Below, piece after piece: positions 43,702 through 53,598 of a stretch of 64,000 nucleotides of DNA. A program made the position numbers and the translations under genes. Under the pieces are notes generated by a model. That model was not told the DNA's origin. It did not search any database and saw only the letters and a program-made list of their open reading frames with translations. Origin of the DNA: Monoplex corrugatus (taxonomy: Eukaryota; Mollusca; Gastropoda; Littorinimorpha; Ranellidae); the NCBI GenBank assembly GCA_030674185.1, contig JAPXFY010000012.1, positions 2,007,374 to 2,071,373 on the forward strand, written 5' to 3'. Numbering within the stretch: position 1 is the first letter of the stretch; the number at the start of each line of letters is the position of its first letter.

Positions 43702-43880
43702 TTAACCCTTTCACTCCCTCACCCTGTCCACCAGCACCCTGCATAGTCAACTGTGTTAGCAAAGCAAAAACTTAACCCTTTGATTCCCTCGCCCTATCCA
43801 CCAGCTTCCTGGTTAAGTTTTTGCAGTTGATAGATGGGGTGCGGTAGTCAAAGGGTTAAACTTTTGACTCCCTTACCCCG
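43702..43880. mobile_element. TTAA-bounded hairpin element(s), non-autonomous piggyBac-like
   Basis: 43772-43859 starts TTAACCCTTTGATTCCCTCG and ends TAGTCAAAGGGTTAA, forming an 88-bp inverted repeat with TTAA at both ends. A half-copy (TTAACCCTTTCACTCCCTCA) lies immediately upstream at 43702, and TTTTGACTCCCTTACCCCG follows at 43862. The TTAA target and CCCTTT terminal bases match piggyBac superfamily conventions. A larger relative is at 57005-57232, including the same internal GTTAGCAAAGCAAAAA. Family assignment is inference. Confidence 0.7.
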
Positions 43881-43941
43881 TCGAACAGCTTCCATTTTGT
43901 GTGCATGAACCGGTTGATGTTTTTGTTGATAATATGTGCAG

Positions 43942-44022
43942 GCCCCACTGTTCGTCTGGGCTTCACTTTGAAACACAAGAGGGAACGACAGAGTCTGCTT
44001 ATCAGGTCGTCACGCAGTGAAG
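43942..44022 (+). CDS. Probable internal exon 2 of the unrecognised gene
   Basis: An 81-bp block between an acceptor (TTTTTGTTGATAATATGTGCAG) and a donor (GAAG followed by GTCAGT). Open frame: two bases, 26 codons, one base, that is a symmetric phase 1-1 exon, reading PTVRLGFTLKHKRERQSLL then IRSSRSE. Joining it to the exon at 26775 rebuilds a glycine codon and keeps the frame open; joining it to 60987 does the same. It is basic and serine-rich. The donor coincides with the first unit of a 62-bp tandem repeat. The family is not recognised. Confidence 0.6.
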
Positions 44023-44515
44023 GTCAGTATAGAATGTTTTGTCACTATTACTTCGATATCTCTATTAGATACTTTGTTAATGGAAGTCAGTATAGAATGT
44101 TTTGTCGCTATGACTTCAGTCTCCTTGTTAGATACTTTGTTAATGGAAGTCAGTATAGAATGTTTTGTCACTATTACTTCAATGTCTCTGTTAGATACTT
44201 TGTTAATGGAAGTCAGTATAGAATGTTTTGTCGCTATTACTTCGATATCTCTATTAGATACTTTGTTAATGGAAGTCAGTATAGAATGTTTTTTGTCTCT
44301 ATTACTTCAGTCTCCTTGTTAGATACTTTGTTAATGGAAGTCAGTATAGAATGTTTTGTCACTATGACTTCAATTGTTCAAAGTCTCTTTATTAGATACT
44401 TTGTTAATGGAAGTCAGTATAGAATGTTTTGTCACTATGACTTCAAAGTCTCTTTATTAGATACTTTGTTAATGGAAGTCAGTATAGAATGCTTTGTCAC
44501 TATGACTTCAAAGTA
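44018..44515. repeat. ~62-bp tandem repeat starting at the exon donor site
   Basis: About eight copies of GGAAGTCAGTATAGAATGTT + TTGTCACTATTACTTC... + TTAGATACTTTGTTAAT. The first unit overlaps the exon donor (GAAGGTCAGTATAG), and every later unit carries the near-identical GGAAGTCAGTATAG. The right end merges with an inverted LINE family A fragment at a shared ACTTCAAAGTA word. Confidence 0.9.
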
Positions 44516-45498
44516 CTCTCCCCATCTATCTAATATTTTGTCTTTTTCCATGATAAACGTACCATCTTTCAATTCTAGGCAACCAGTTGATGTGCATGTC
44601 TTTACTGTGGACAGTTTCTTCAGTTCTGCTGTACATACTCTGATGATCTGTGTTGTGTCGGTCTTCTGTTTCTTTGCACTTTGTTTTCAGCCAAGCTTCC
44701 TTAGCTTCATTGCACCTATTCTTGATTTCTTTGTTTATTTTTTTGTGTTCTTACTCTTTTCCCTTTGCCTTCCTCCATTCCTAGAATTTCTTTTGTCATC
44801 CAGTTCTTTCTTGCTTTTCTATCTACTCTCAGGATTTCTTCACAAGCTTCATTTATCGAGTTTCTCAACTTTGTCCATTGTTCCTCACTGACACCACCAT
44901 CTTCCAGAGCACTGAATTTGTTCTGAACATGTACGTTAAATTTTTTCGCAGGTCATTTCATCTGTCTTTAAGAGTCCAAGATTTAGTTTGATGTTACTTT
45001 TGGTCTGTTTTCTTTTTCTTTATTTCAGCCTAAATCTTCCTATTACAGGATTGTGGTCACTGTTGCAGTCTGCGCCTGGTAGTGTTTTTGCTGTCAGCAA
45101 AGAATTTTTAAATCTTTTATTGATCAGGATGTAGTCAATTTGATTTTTGATATTATCTCCTGGACTTATCCATGTCCATTTTTTTTTCTTTTAGGCTGCT
45201 CAAACCAGGTGTTTCCTACTATGAACTCATTTATTTGTGCCCATTCCACAAGTTTCTCTCCCCTTTCATTTTGTGTACCAAGGCCATGAGGTCCAACTAT
45301 ATCCTCCAACCTATCCTGTCCCTCTTTAGCATTAAAATCTCCCATTATCATTGTAACTTCTTGTGATTTACATTGGACCTTTGCCATCTCTAATACTTCA
45401 TAGAAGTTGTCCATTTCGTCCTGAGTACTTGCGGATGTTGGTGCATACATCTGGATGATGTTGATATCAAATGGCTTGCCTTCGTACACATTGACTTG
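44515..45498 (-). mobile_element. LINE family A copy 3: endonuclease and linker fragment
   Basis: Minus-strand homologue of 21120-22085. The endonuclease part (45166-45489) reads KPFDINIIQMYAPTSAS, MIMGDFNAKEGQD, VGPHGLGTQNERG and GNTWFEQP. The linker follows in broken frames down to a segment matching CTTATCATGGAAAAAGACAA near 44550, then TAGATGGGGAGAG. Both ends are missing: it stops at a tandem array on the 3' side, which ordinary 5' truncation cannot explain, and at the start of LINE C on the 5' side. It is not functional. Confidence 0.88.
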
Positions 45499-45979
45499 CA
45501 GGGAGACACTTTTTTTCTTGAGCTCCGTAAAAAATCTAAGAAATTTTAGGAAAATGTGCTGTCGGTCAATGATTATTTGTCAGTAACTCACATAGATTGG
45601 TGTATAATATAATAGTAACTGCTCAGTGCATATTTTTTGTACTTGGAGATAAAAAATTCTTGAAATTTGATTCATTCTTCAATTTAACCACATTCGCGAA
45701 ATTGCACTTTTGTTTCTTTCCCGAGTTCTGAGCACTTTTCTAAATCTTGTTACTGTGGTCTGTGAAGTGTTTCAAGGTAAGGTAATATAAAGTTTTCATC
45801 TTATTTTGCATTCTATTGATGTTCTGAGCATGGAAAGAAAGAAAGTTGTTGAAAAAAAACTGGTAGTTCTAATAGTGCCAGTGACCGAAAATCGGTCAGC
45901 TCAAGAAATTCGACTGCCAATTCAGGTAAGTGGAGCACCAGTACTCCCTGTAGGCCTACTGGCACATTTGAGAAGAGGT

Positions 45980-46871
45980 CTAGCCATAGACAGATTAAAT
46001 CTATGTCTGCGTGGCAGTACACCTACTGCGACAATGCAGTGGAAGAAGAAGAAGACTGCATTGAGTGCTTCGTTTGCAAAAACTGGAGCCATTTTAGGTG
46101 CACTGGCTGACTGGAGATATTTTTCAATACTCTTTCCGACCCGTTACAGACAAACCTGCAGTGGGTCTGCCAGCCCTGCATGGATGAACAAAAAGAAATC
46201 CAGTTAAAGCAGGATGCTAGACTGGACAAACTTCTGGACCTTATTCCACTAGTGCACTCCCTTAGTGTCAGGATAGAGAGGATGGAAAAAAAACATGGGA
46301 GAAAAACTGGAAGAGAGGATTGAGGAGGTGGTGGACAGAAAACTGGAGGAGATGATGGAGGAAAGACTACAGATAGAAAAAAGGAAAAAGAATCTGGTTA
46401 TCGTCAATCTAAAAGAGAGCACAAAAACGGACAATGAAGAAAAAAGGAAAAAGAATCTGGTTATCGTCAATCTAAAAGAGAGCAAAAAAGGACAATGAAG
46501 AAAAAAGGAAAAAGAATCTGGTTATCGTCAATCTAAAAGAGAGCACAAAAACGGACAATGAAGAAAAAAGGAAAGATGACCTGGAGGCTGCTAAAACGGT
46601 GATAAGTAAGATAGTGGATCTAGAAGAAGATGACCTGGTAGAACCCATAAGGCTGGGGAAAGAAGGGGGACATAGACCAAGAATGCTCAGGGTGACAGTG
46701 AGAGGGGAGGAGAAGAAGAAAGAAATCATGAAAAAAGCTCCCAAACTGAACAAAGACAAATCTCCCAGAGATACAAAGATATATATAAACCACGACCTCA
46801 CGAAAAACCAGCGAGACAAACACAAAGCATTGAGAGAGGAGAAACAAGGAGAACTGAGGCAGGTGAACTGA
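45980..46871 (+). pseudogene. LINE C ORF1: PHD-like zinc finger, coiled coil, RRM-like nucleic-acid-binding region
   Basis: Around 46010-46180 one frame reads YCDNAVEEEEDCIEC, FVCKNWSHFRCTG and WVCQPCM, a cysteine-histidine pattern like a PHD finger, with a stop after CTG. A charged helical region follows (RLDKLLDLIPLVHSLSVRIE; glutamate/lysine-rich). Next come three tandem copies of a ~63-bp segment (46380-46570) encoding NLVIVNLKES each time; the middle copy is 61 bp and breaks the frame. The last part (46599-46871) reads PRMLRVTVRG and KIYINHDLTKNQRDKHKALR, as in LINE ORF1 RNA-binding domains. PHD-containing ORF1 proteins are known from CR1-group LINEs. Confidence 0.7.
46380..46575. repeat. 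63-bp triplication inside LINE C ORF1
   Basis: GGAAAAAGAATCTGGTTATC recurs at 46383, 46446 and 46507, with the start of a fourth unit at 46570. Spacings are 63, 61 and 63 bp. 63 bp is 21 codons and frame-neutral; the 61-bp unit is not. Confidence 0.92.
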
Positions 46872-47037
46872 ACTTGGCCATTAGAAACAGGAAAATAGTG
46901 ACACTTAAACCAGGCTCAAAAAGCCAGTCACACTCTGTCGAGGGCGCTGAGGCCACCCCTAGAGCTGGTTCTTCTGGTACTTGACTACAAGGCAAACATG
47001 TACATAGTGTAAATAACAAAAGTTCAGTTTTTTCCAG

Positions 47038-47697
47038 GTGTTATATTCTAATGTTGATGGTTTCTTGAACAAAAAAGAAGAGTTATTTTCTAGGATTGAT
47101 AATATTCATCCAAGCGTAATTGCTTTAACTGAATTAATACCTAAGAATTTACGAAATTTTTGTGAGAAAGAGTTTTGCATCCCTAATTTTGACATGTTCA
47201 TTAATAGAGATCACCAACGAGGTGTAGCCGTATATGTGGATAAACACCTGAATACTCGAGAGTGTGATGAATTTGATGAGTATAAGTATCAAGAAAGTGT
47301 GTGGTGTACTTTTGATTGTGTGTGTAATGGTAAAGTGTTGATTGGATGTGTGTATAGAAATCCTAACACCAGTACGGTAGAGAATAATAATAAACTATTT
47401 GAAATGTTAAAATCAGACAAAATGTTAAAATATGATAAGATATGCATTATGGGCGATTTCAATTATCCTAATGTTCACTGGGATGGGAAATGGTCCGGGG
47501 AAAAAGGAAATGAGATCATGAGACAGGTGCAGGATTCATTCTTAATTCAAACGGTGACTAAACCAACAAGAAAAAGACCAGGGCAAAACCCAACTCTTGA
47601 TGACTGGGTTTTAATTAATGATGACACATTTATTTCAGAAGTTGTACATCTCATCCAGTGGGTAAAAGTGACCATGACGTCTTATCATTTCAATTAA
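47038..47697 (+). pseudogene. LINE C ORF2 endonuclease domain
   Basis: An open frame of 219 codons in the endonuclease-exonuclease-phosphatase fold of CR1/Jockey-group LINEs: NVDGFLNKKEELF near the start, ALTELIPK (catalytic E), VLIGCVYRNPNTS, ICIMGDFNYPNVHWDG (catalytic D and N) and TVTKPTRKRPGQNPTLDDWV. The SDH box (VGKSDHDV, about 47655-47680) is in a shifted frame just before the stop, so one indel near 47650 separates it. ORF2 continues in another frame (47865-48134; KYTPIWMNTKAMRSIKKKY) up to the nested LINE. Confidence 0.85.
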
Positions 47698-48127
47698 ATT
47701 TGGAAAAGCTTAAAGTTACAGATCAAGTAGAATTTATTTATAATTTGAATCGGGGGGACTACTCTAAATTAAGAAGTATAATAGTTGAACACGATTGGAA
47801 GGTTATATCAGATATGGACATAGTGGAAACCTAGAAGTATATAAAGAATACTGTACATGAAGGAATGGAGAAGTGTATCCCCAAAATAAGGAAAAATGAC
47901 AGGAAGAAATATACCCCAATCTGGATGAATACAAAAGCTATGAGAAGCATTAAAAAGAAGTATAAATTATTTAAAAGATACTTGAGTACTAAATCAGGAG
48001 TGAATTATATGAATTACATACGGGAAATAAATAAATGCACAAAACTGTTAAAGGTAACAAAAAGGGAATATGAAAAAAAGGTTGCTAAAGATAGTGAAGA
48101 TAATCCTAAATTATTTTGGAAGTATAA

Positions 48128-49091
48128 TAATTAATAATAATTACAATATTTATATAGCGCAAAATCTCGATAAAAATCAAATCTAAGCGCTGAACATACA
48201 CTTACGCACGCGCGCACACACACGCACACACACACTTACACATGGCTATAAATGGGGAAAAAGAATAAAAGCAATGGAAAATTATAGAGAGCATATTATA
48301 TACAAATATATATTACAGTGTGATTCCCCTCCGAGTGGAGACAGGCTACAGAGGGGGGATGAGTGAGGTCAGGATTTTATGCAGAGGAGAAAAGGTGAGT
48401 TTTGAGAGCGGACTTGAAGGAGACAAAAGTAGGTTGCTGACGGACAGAGAGAGGAAGTTTGTTCCAGGAAAGTGGACCAGAAACAGAGAAGGCTCGTGGA
48501 CCATAGGTATTGAGCTTGGTGCGTGGAAAGCGAAAAGTCAGAGGATCGGAGGCAGAGCGGAGGGTACGTGAGGGAACATAGATCTCAAGTAGGCTTGACA
48601 GGTAATGGGGGGCTGCGTTATTGAGGCTTTTGTAGCACATGGTGTCTAGTTTGTACTGTATGCGCTTTGATACAGGGAGCCAGTGAAGTTGTGCCAGGAG
48701 AGGAGATATGTGGTCAGCTTTTTTCTTTTTGAGTACAAGGCGTGCAGCATTGTTTTGAATGCGCTGTAGGATGTGAATGGTGGAGGCAGGAAGACCAGAC
48801 AGGAGTGAATTGCAATAGTCAATGCGAGACATTATGAAGGAGAGAACGAGTTTTGCAGTTGTTTCGACAGAGAGATACTTCCTGATCAAGCTTATACGAT
48901 GGAGGTGATAGTAGCAAGATCTGGCAGTTTGAGAAACAAAGTTGTTCATGGAGAGGGTAGAGTCAATGCAGACACCAAGGTTTTTAGCTGAATCAGAAAT
49001 TGGGACTGATGTGTTACATAATGGGAGAGAAAGAGGAGGCAGCTGAGAAAGTTTCTGACGGGTGCCAATGAGGATAGCTTCTGTCTTGTCG
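48128..49091 (-). mobile_element. LINE family B copy nested inside LINE C
   Basis: Minus-strand copy of the 3' half of the family B RT plus 3' UTR: TATATAGCGC block, CA tract (48205-48235), then a frame (to 48377) reading KTEAILIGTRQKLSQ through GPRAFSVSGPLSWN. Almost every residue matches the 36652-38172 ORF (a few substitutions, for example RLIRK/SLIRK and PDYL/PHYL). It starts abruptly at CGACAAGACAGAAGC (49091). LINE C coding resumes at once to the right (YVQNKLKINTDVGALTKPDG). TAAT-rich flanks could be a short target duplication. Confidence 0.92.
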
Positions 49092-49565
49092 TAATATTGT
49101 ATGTCCAAAATAAGTTAAAAATCAATACAGATGTAGGTGCTCTAACTAAACCAGATGGATCCTTGGCTGTAAATGATAAGGAAAAAGCAGAAACTCTAAA
49201 TGACTTCTTTGCTAGTGTTTTTACACGTGAAGATGTACCTTATCAGAGGTAAGAGTTACCCCAAAAGTAGTGAGTGATAAATTAGTTAACTTAAACCCAA
49301 ATAAAGCACAGGGACCTGACCATATTCCTTCAAAAGTTTTAAAAGAACTAGGTGATGAACTATCAGTCCCACTATGTTCTTTGTTCAACAAGACATTAGA
49401 ATCAGGTACCTACCACAAGACTGGAAGACAGCTGAAGTAACAGCCTTGTTTAAAAAGGGTTCTAAAGCAGATCCAGGAAACTATAGACCAATCAGCCTGA
49501 CTTGTGTGATATGTAAAGTGTTAGAAAGCATAATTAGTGAACTTTTCATCGATTATGATGATTAA
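49092..49565 (+). pseudogene. LINE C ORF2, start of reverse transcriptase
   Basis: After the nested LINE the plus strand reads VQNKLKINTDVGAL, LNDFFASVFTRED, LVNLNPNKAQGPDHIPSKVL and, after a frameshift, DWKTAEVTALFKKGSKADPG and NYRPISLTCVICKVLESII. These are the RT fingers and first motifs of CR1/Jockey-group elements. The catalytic palm is deleted immediately after ISELFIDYDD. Confidence 0.8.
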
Positions 49566-49689
49566 AGGCCTGATTAGGCTTATGCAAACAAAAAGAAAAT
49601 GCGCATTTTAACACCTGTATTGGAAATAGTTGAGAAAGAGGGGACGTAAATAGGCCGCAAGGCCTAGGCCATTGAAAGCCAGTCTCTAT

Positions 49690-49767
<78 letters not shown>

Positions 49768-49770
49768 ACA

Positions 49771-50300
49771 CGTCTGGGGACCAGACTTCTTCGAGTCCCT
49801 CGAGTTTTAGGGCTCAGTTACCGCATGTGGTCACGAGGAGGCACAACGTAAGGCTTGCGGGATGGAGAGGCTATGTACTGACAGATAGCGACTTCGTCAC
49901 GAGGAGGCACAACGTAAGGCTTGCGGGATGGAGAGAGAGACGTACGTATTCTGCTCTCCTTTTGGCATAGCAGTGCAGGCTGAAAGCGAGAGGTGACAAG
50001 ACGCAGTCACTGGCCAACACACAAGACGTGTTACATGAACCAGTCAACACACTTGGGTACATTGGCAAACAATGACTGTGGAAAAGCCAGTACGTAGGGT
50101 GTAATAGCCAGTACGTAGGGTGACCAGTAGGTAGGGTGTAGTAGCCAGTAGGTAGGGTGTAACAGCCAGTAGGTAGGGTGTAATAGCCAGTACGTAGGGG
50201 CCGGCCCTAACACCCAGACAATGACATGTACGCAGGTGGTGTGTACTGAGCGACTTGCTACAAGTTACAGTTGACGTAAGAGGAACAGTGAACACACTGA
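49771..50300. repeat. Short duplications: ~60-bp pair and ~21-bp minisatellite
   Basis: CACGAGGAGGCACAACGTAA GGCTTGCGGGATGGAGAG occurs twice (about 49835 and 49898). At 50090-50200 there are about six units of AGCCAGTACGTAGGGTGTAAT with TAG/TAC variants. No gene is seen. Confidence 0.8.
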
Positions 50301-50673
50301 AGGCCTAGGCCAGCCTAGAATATTCCAGTGCGAGACCACGTGTATATTTCAATTCGTCTATTATTTTATTTAATAAATTTCTTTGCCCGATGAAAGTATA
50401 ATGGTTAGTATCTAAGAGATTAATGTGGATGGAGAAGAGCTATTATTATTTTTATTCTTCTACTATCGGTTTAACTGTGAACACATAGGCTGTCACGTGT
50501 TGATTGTGTATGTGACGGGAACCAATCAGATCTTATCATTAGCAACACTGACCATCAGTCTTTGTTCCCCCATCATCGTCCGATGATCGTAACTTGACCA
50601 GGTGTGCCATAACAAACCAGCCAACCGTAGATAGAACTCGTCATCTCCTTGTTTAGACCAACAGTCCTACAGT
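50301..50673 (+). promoter_or_regulatory. Possible promoter and 5' non-coding exon
   Basis: Single-copy-looking sequence contains a palindromic E-box CACGTG (50495-50500), a CCAAT box (AACCAATCAG, 50520-50529) and, about 145 bp later, CAACAGTCCTACAGTG followed by GTAAGTTCT, a strong splice donor near 50675. No ATG-initiated coding region precedes the donor. This arrangement would suit a promoter with a non-coding first exon, but promoter motifs this short occur by chance and nothing downstream in the window clearly receives the splice. Confidence 0.25.
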
Positions 50674-51260
50674 GGTAAGTTCTGAAGTTAAAACGTTTTT
50701 TTATTATTTGTTATTGTGACTGGCGTCTATGAGTATTGCGCTGGATTTGTGAAGTGCACAAACGCGGACATTCATGCAGCGTGAAAGTGCGTTTTGATCT
50801 AAATGATCATGATGTCGCTGTACGAGTCATGTGCGGCTTGATCTTGACAGGGCTGCATTAACTCTGTCCGTAATTTAATATCTATTTATTGACATTGTTT
50901 GAAAGATATTAGGCCTAATTGTTGACTAGCAACCTCATAGCTCTTTCAAAGTTCTCGAGGTTTCATTGTAATCAGTAATATTTTGATCTGTTTCAACCAA
51001 CGCGCTATTATTATATTATATCTGAACCGGCGCAACTTGCTGAACCAGCACAATGACAATCACAATGACAGTGATTCTTTATTTTCCAGCAGTAAAAGCT
51101 ATTGGCTAGAAGCCATTTTTCAAACTTGCCGTGGCTGTTCTATACACATTTTTTTTTACTGCAACAAGTACAGCTCAAGGAAGGACACATGTTGAATACT
51201 AAAATTAAGATAACATTACAATGACATCAAGAAACGTACACATCACTTAAAAATAGATAG
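50674..51260. other. Non-repetitive stretch, no gene recognised
   Basis: AT-rich single-copy-looking sequence. If the donor near 50675 is real, this is intronic. Confidence 0.45.
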
Positions 51261-51280
51261 ACAGACACACAGATAGATAC

Positions 51281-51323
<43 letters not shown>

Positions 51324-51356
51324 CAGATAGATAGATAGATAGACAGATAGATAGAC

Positions 51357-51413
<57 letters not shown>

Positions 51414-51560
51414 GATAGATGAGCAAGTAGATAAATTAATGAATAAGTAAATAAATAAATAAAGATAATGTTAATAACATCAATGATGATGCTGCTGCTG
51501 CTGATGATGTTAATGATGATAATAATAATGATAATAAGAATGATGATGATGATAGTGATA
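51261..51560. repeat. AGAT microsatellite and adjoining TAAA/GATGATG tracts
   Basis: An AGAT tetranucleotide tract with AGAC interruptions (51265-51420), then AATAAATA and ATGATGATAATAATG-type trinucleotide mixtures to about 51570. Confidence 0.93.
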
Positions 51561-51689
51561 ATGATAATAAACAATGGCTAACAGATAGGTGAGCAAACAA
51601 GCAAACAAAAAAACCAAACAAAAATGAACAAAAAGCAGTAAAAAATACAGAAGCAAGAGAGAAACAAACACGTCATGTATTCATCAACA

Positions 51690-52090
51690 AATCAATGCAT
51701 ATATAAATTATAATACAGAAAGAAATACTGGTTGGCTATTTGAACTGCTAAAGTATTAATAATGGTAAAAAAAAAAAATTGTGTGCGCACACACACATTG
51801 ACTAGATTAGATGTCATAGGTTGAAAGGCAGCTGACATTATTGTTGCTAACTGAGGTAATCTATGACACTGACATAAGTATTTAAATAAAGTAACTTTGA
51901 AGGAAGAGAATGATTGAGTGTTTGTGATATTTGGGAGGAGTGTGTTCCATAGTTGTGCACCAGAAAACGATAAACTACTTTTATATATGTCAATTCTTGG
52001 ATGGATAATTTTGAATTGATTCTGTCTTGAGTTTGAGTATGATCGCATATTCTGATTAAACAAATTGAGAAGATATTGCGGAACACTCTT
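51690..52090 (-). mobile_element. LINE family E, C-terminal fragment
   Basis: Minus-strand frame reads RQNQFKIIHPRIDIYKSSLS, FSGAQLWNTLLPNITNTQSF and SSFKVTLFKYL. This is the C-terminal signature following the RT in many CR1/Jockey-group LINEs (retained positively charged strand, then SGAQLWN, then SFK..L). A second overlapping frame just upstream (51847-52086) continues it with a frameshift. There is no RT core here. It is distinct from families A-D. Confidence 0.7.
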
Positions 52091-52185
52091 TTCTGATACT
52101 TAGTTTAATTTAAACATTGTGATGCCTTTATTGAACATTAAATGTGACTTTAGAGGGAGGATTCCTAATTAAGTTTTTCATCTGC

Positions 52186-53598
52186 TATTAAAGACAGATG
52201 AAATAATACGTCAAAAATTTAATGTACATGTTCAAAACAAATTCAGTGCTCTGGAAGACGCTGGTGACAGTGAGGAACAATGGACAAAGTTGAGAAGTTC
52301 TATAAATGAAGCTTGTGAAGAAATCCCTAAGGCAGATAGAAAAGCAAAAAAGAGCTGGATGACTAATGAGATTTTGGGCCTGATGGAGGAAAGGAGAAAG
52401 GCAAAGAGAAACGAGGAGATATACAGGAAGATAAACAAAGAAATCAGGTATAGGTGCAATGAAGCTAAGGAAGCTTGGCTGAACACGAAATGCAAAGAGA
52501 TAGAAGAACGACACAAAATGGATCCTCAGGGTATGTACAGACGAAGAAATTGTCCACAGGAAAATTACATGCACATCAACTGGTTTCTTAAAATCGAAAG
52601 ATGGCACGCTTATCATGGAAAAAGACAAAATATTAGGAACACATTATAAAAAAGAACTTTGAAGGACCACCCATAATGAAAGATGAAGTTAGAGCAGCAC
52701 TGAAAAAGATGAAACCAGGAAAAGCCCCAGGACCAGACAACATTACTACAGAGATGATTGAAGCCCTGGAGGAATTTGGCATAGAAAAAAATAACAGTCC
52801 TCCTAAATGAAATTTATGACACTGGAAAAATCCCCAAAGATATGTCAAAATCAATTTTCATTGCACTTCCAAAGAAGACAGAGACTATAGAATGCGAACT
52901 CCATCGCACAATCAGTTTGATGAGTCATGTAACAAAAATCCTGTTAAGAATAATCATGATGAGGACAAGGAATAGAATCAAAAGAGAAATAGCAGAAGAA
53001 CAGTGTGGATTTGTGGAAGGGAAAGGAACTATTAATGCCATATACATCCTAAGAACTATCATAGAGAAGTCAATTGAGATGAATAAGGATTTGTATTTAT
53101 GCTTTGTTGACTATACCAAGGCTTTCGATCGGGTACGACATGAAGAATTGATCAGCCAACTGGAGAGACTCAATGTTGATGGAAAAGATCTACGAATAAT
53201 CAGGAATATGTGGGAACAAGCAGCTGCAATGAGAATAGAAAACAATATAAGCTCTTTTCAAAACATCAAAAGAGGAGTCGGACAGGGTTGTGTTTTGTCA
53301 CCAGATCTGTTTTCACTGTATAGCAAAAACATCATGAGAAACCTAGAAGAAGACCCTGGATTAAAGGTTGGAGGGAAAATGATAAACAACATTCGGTACG
53401 CAGATGATACCGTGCTAATTGCAGAAAATAAAAGGGACCTACAAAACCTTGTGAATATACTAGAAATAGAAAGCAAAGGTAAGGGGCTGGAACTAAACAG
53501 CAGGAAGACTGAAGTCATGGTGATCAGTAAAAAAAACATGAAATCCCCTCCTGCAAACTAACAGCAAATGGCACAACATTGACACAGGTTAATAAGTT
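52186..53598 (+). mobile_element. LINE family A copy 2: linker and RT fragment
   Basis: Homologous to 21645-22815 and retains about 230 bp (roughly 52624-52847) that copy 1 has lost, including KPGKAPGPDNITTEMIEAL. It starts within the linker (TTAAAGACAGATGAAAT) and stops at ACACAGGTTAATAAGTTCGA, where a 55-bp minisatellite replaces the rest of the element. Both the endonuclease and the C-terminus are therefore absent. Confidence 0.9.
52842..53561 (+). pseudogene. LINE A copy 2 reverse transcriptase core (239 codons)
   Basis: Best-preserved family A RT in the window: HRTISLMSHVTKILLRII, EEQCGFVEGKGTINAIYILR, LCFVDYTKAFDRVRHEELI (catalytic D), GVGQGCVLSPDLFSLY and NNIRYADDTVLIAE (YADD at about residues 186-189). 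The first codons are part of a longer natural ORF, and the upstream segment is separated by a frameshift near 52790. It ends by frameshift just before the minisatellite. It has catalytic residues but no endonuclease and no C-terminal domain, so it is non-functional alone. Confidence 0.88.

Larger units (their letters stand above)
45499..49770 (+). mobile_element. LINE family C (CR1-like), two-ORF element, defective, with nested family B LINE
   Basis: A plus-strand non-LTR retrotransposon with possible 5' UTR (45499-45800), ORF1 (about 45800-46871), ORF2 endonuclease (47038-47697), linker (to 48127), nested family B LINE (about 48140-49091), resumed ORF2 with the first RT motifs (49092-49565), and a 3' tail of ACT/TAC repeats (49688-49768). 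The central RT with its YADD box is missing: sequence jumps from GNYRPISLTCVICKVLESI at about 49475-49530 to a 3' end at about 49630. Several frameshifts are present. It is therefore dead. Confidence 0.85.

Noticed and set aside
44725..44891. Hydrophobic frame (many F/L/S) suggesting a membrane protein
   Set aside because: It is the antisense of the LINE A linker; the coding strand is minus.
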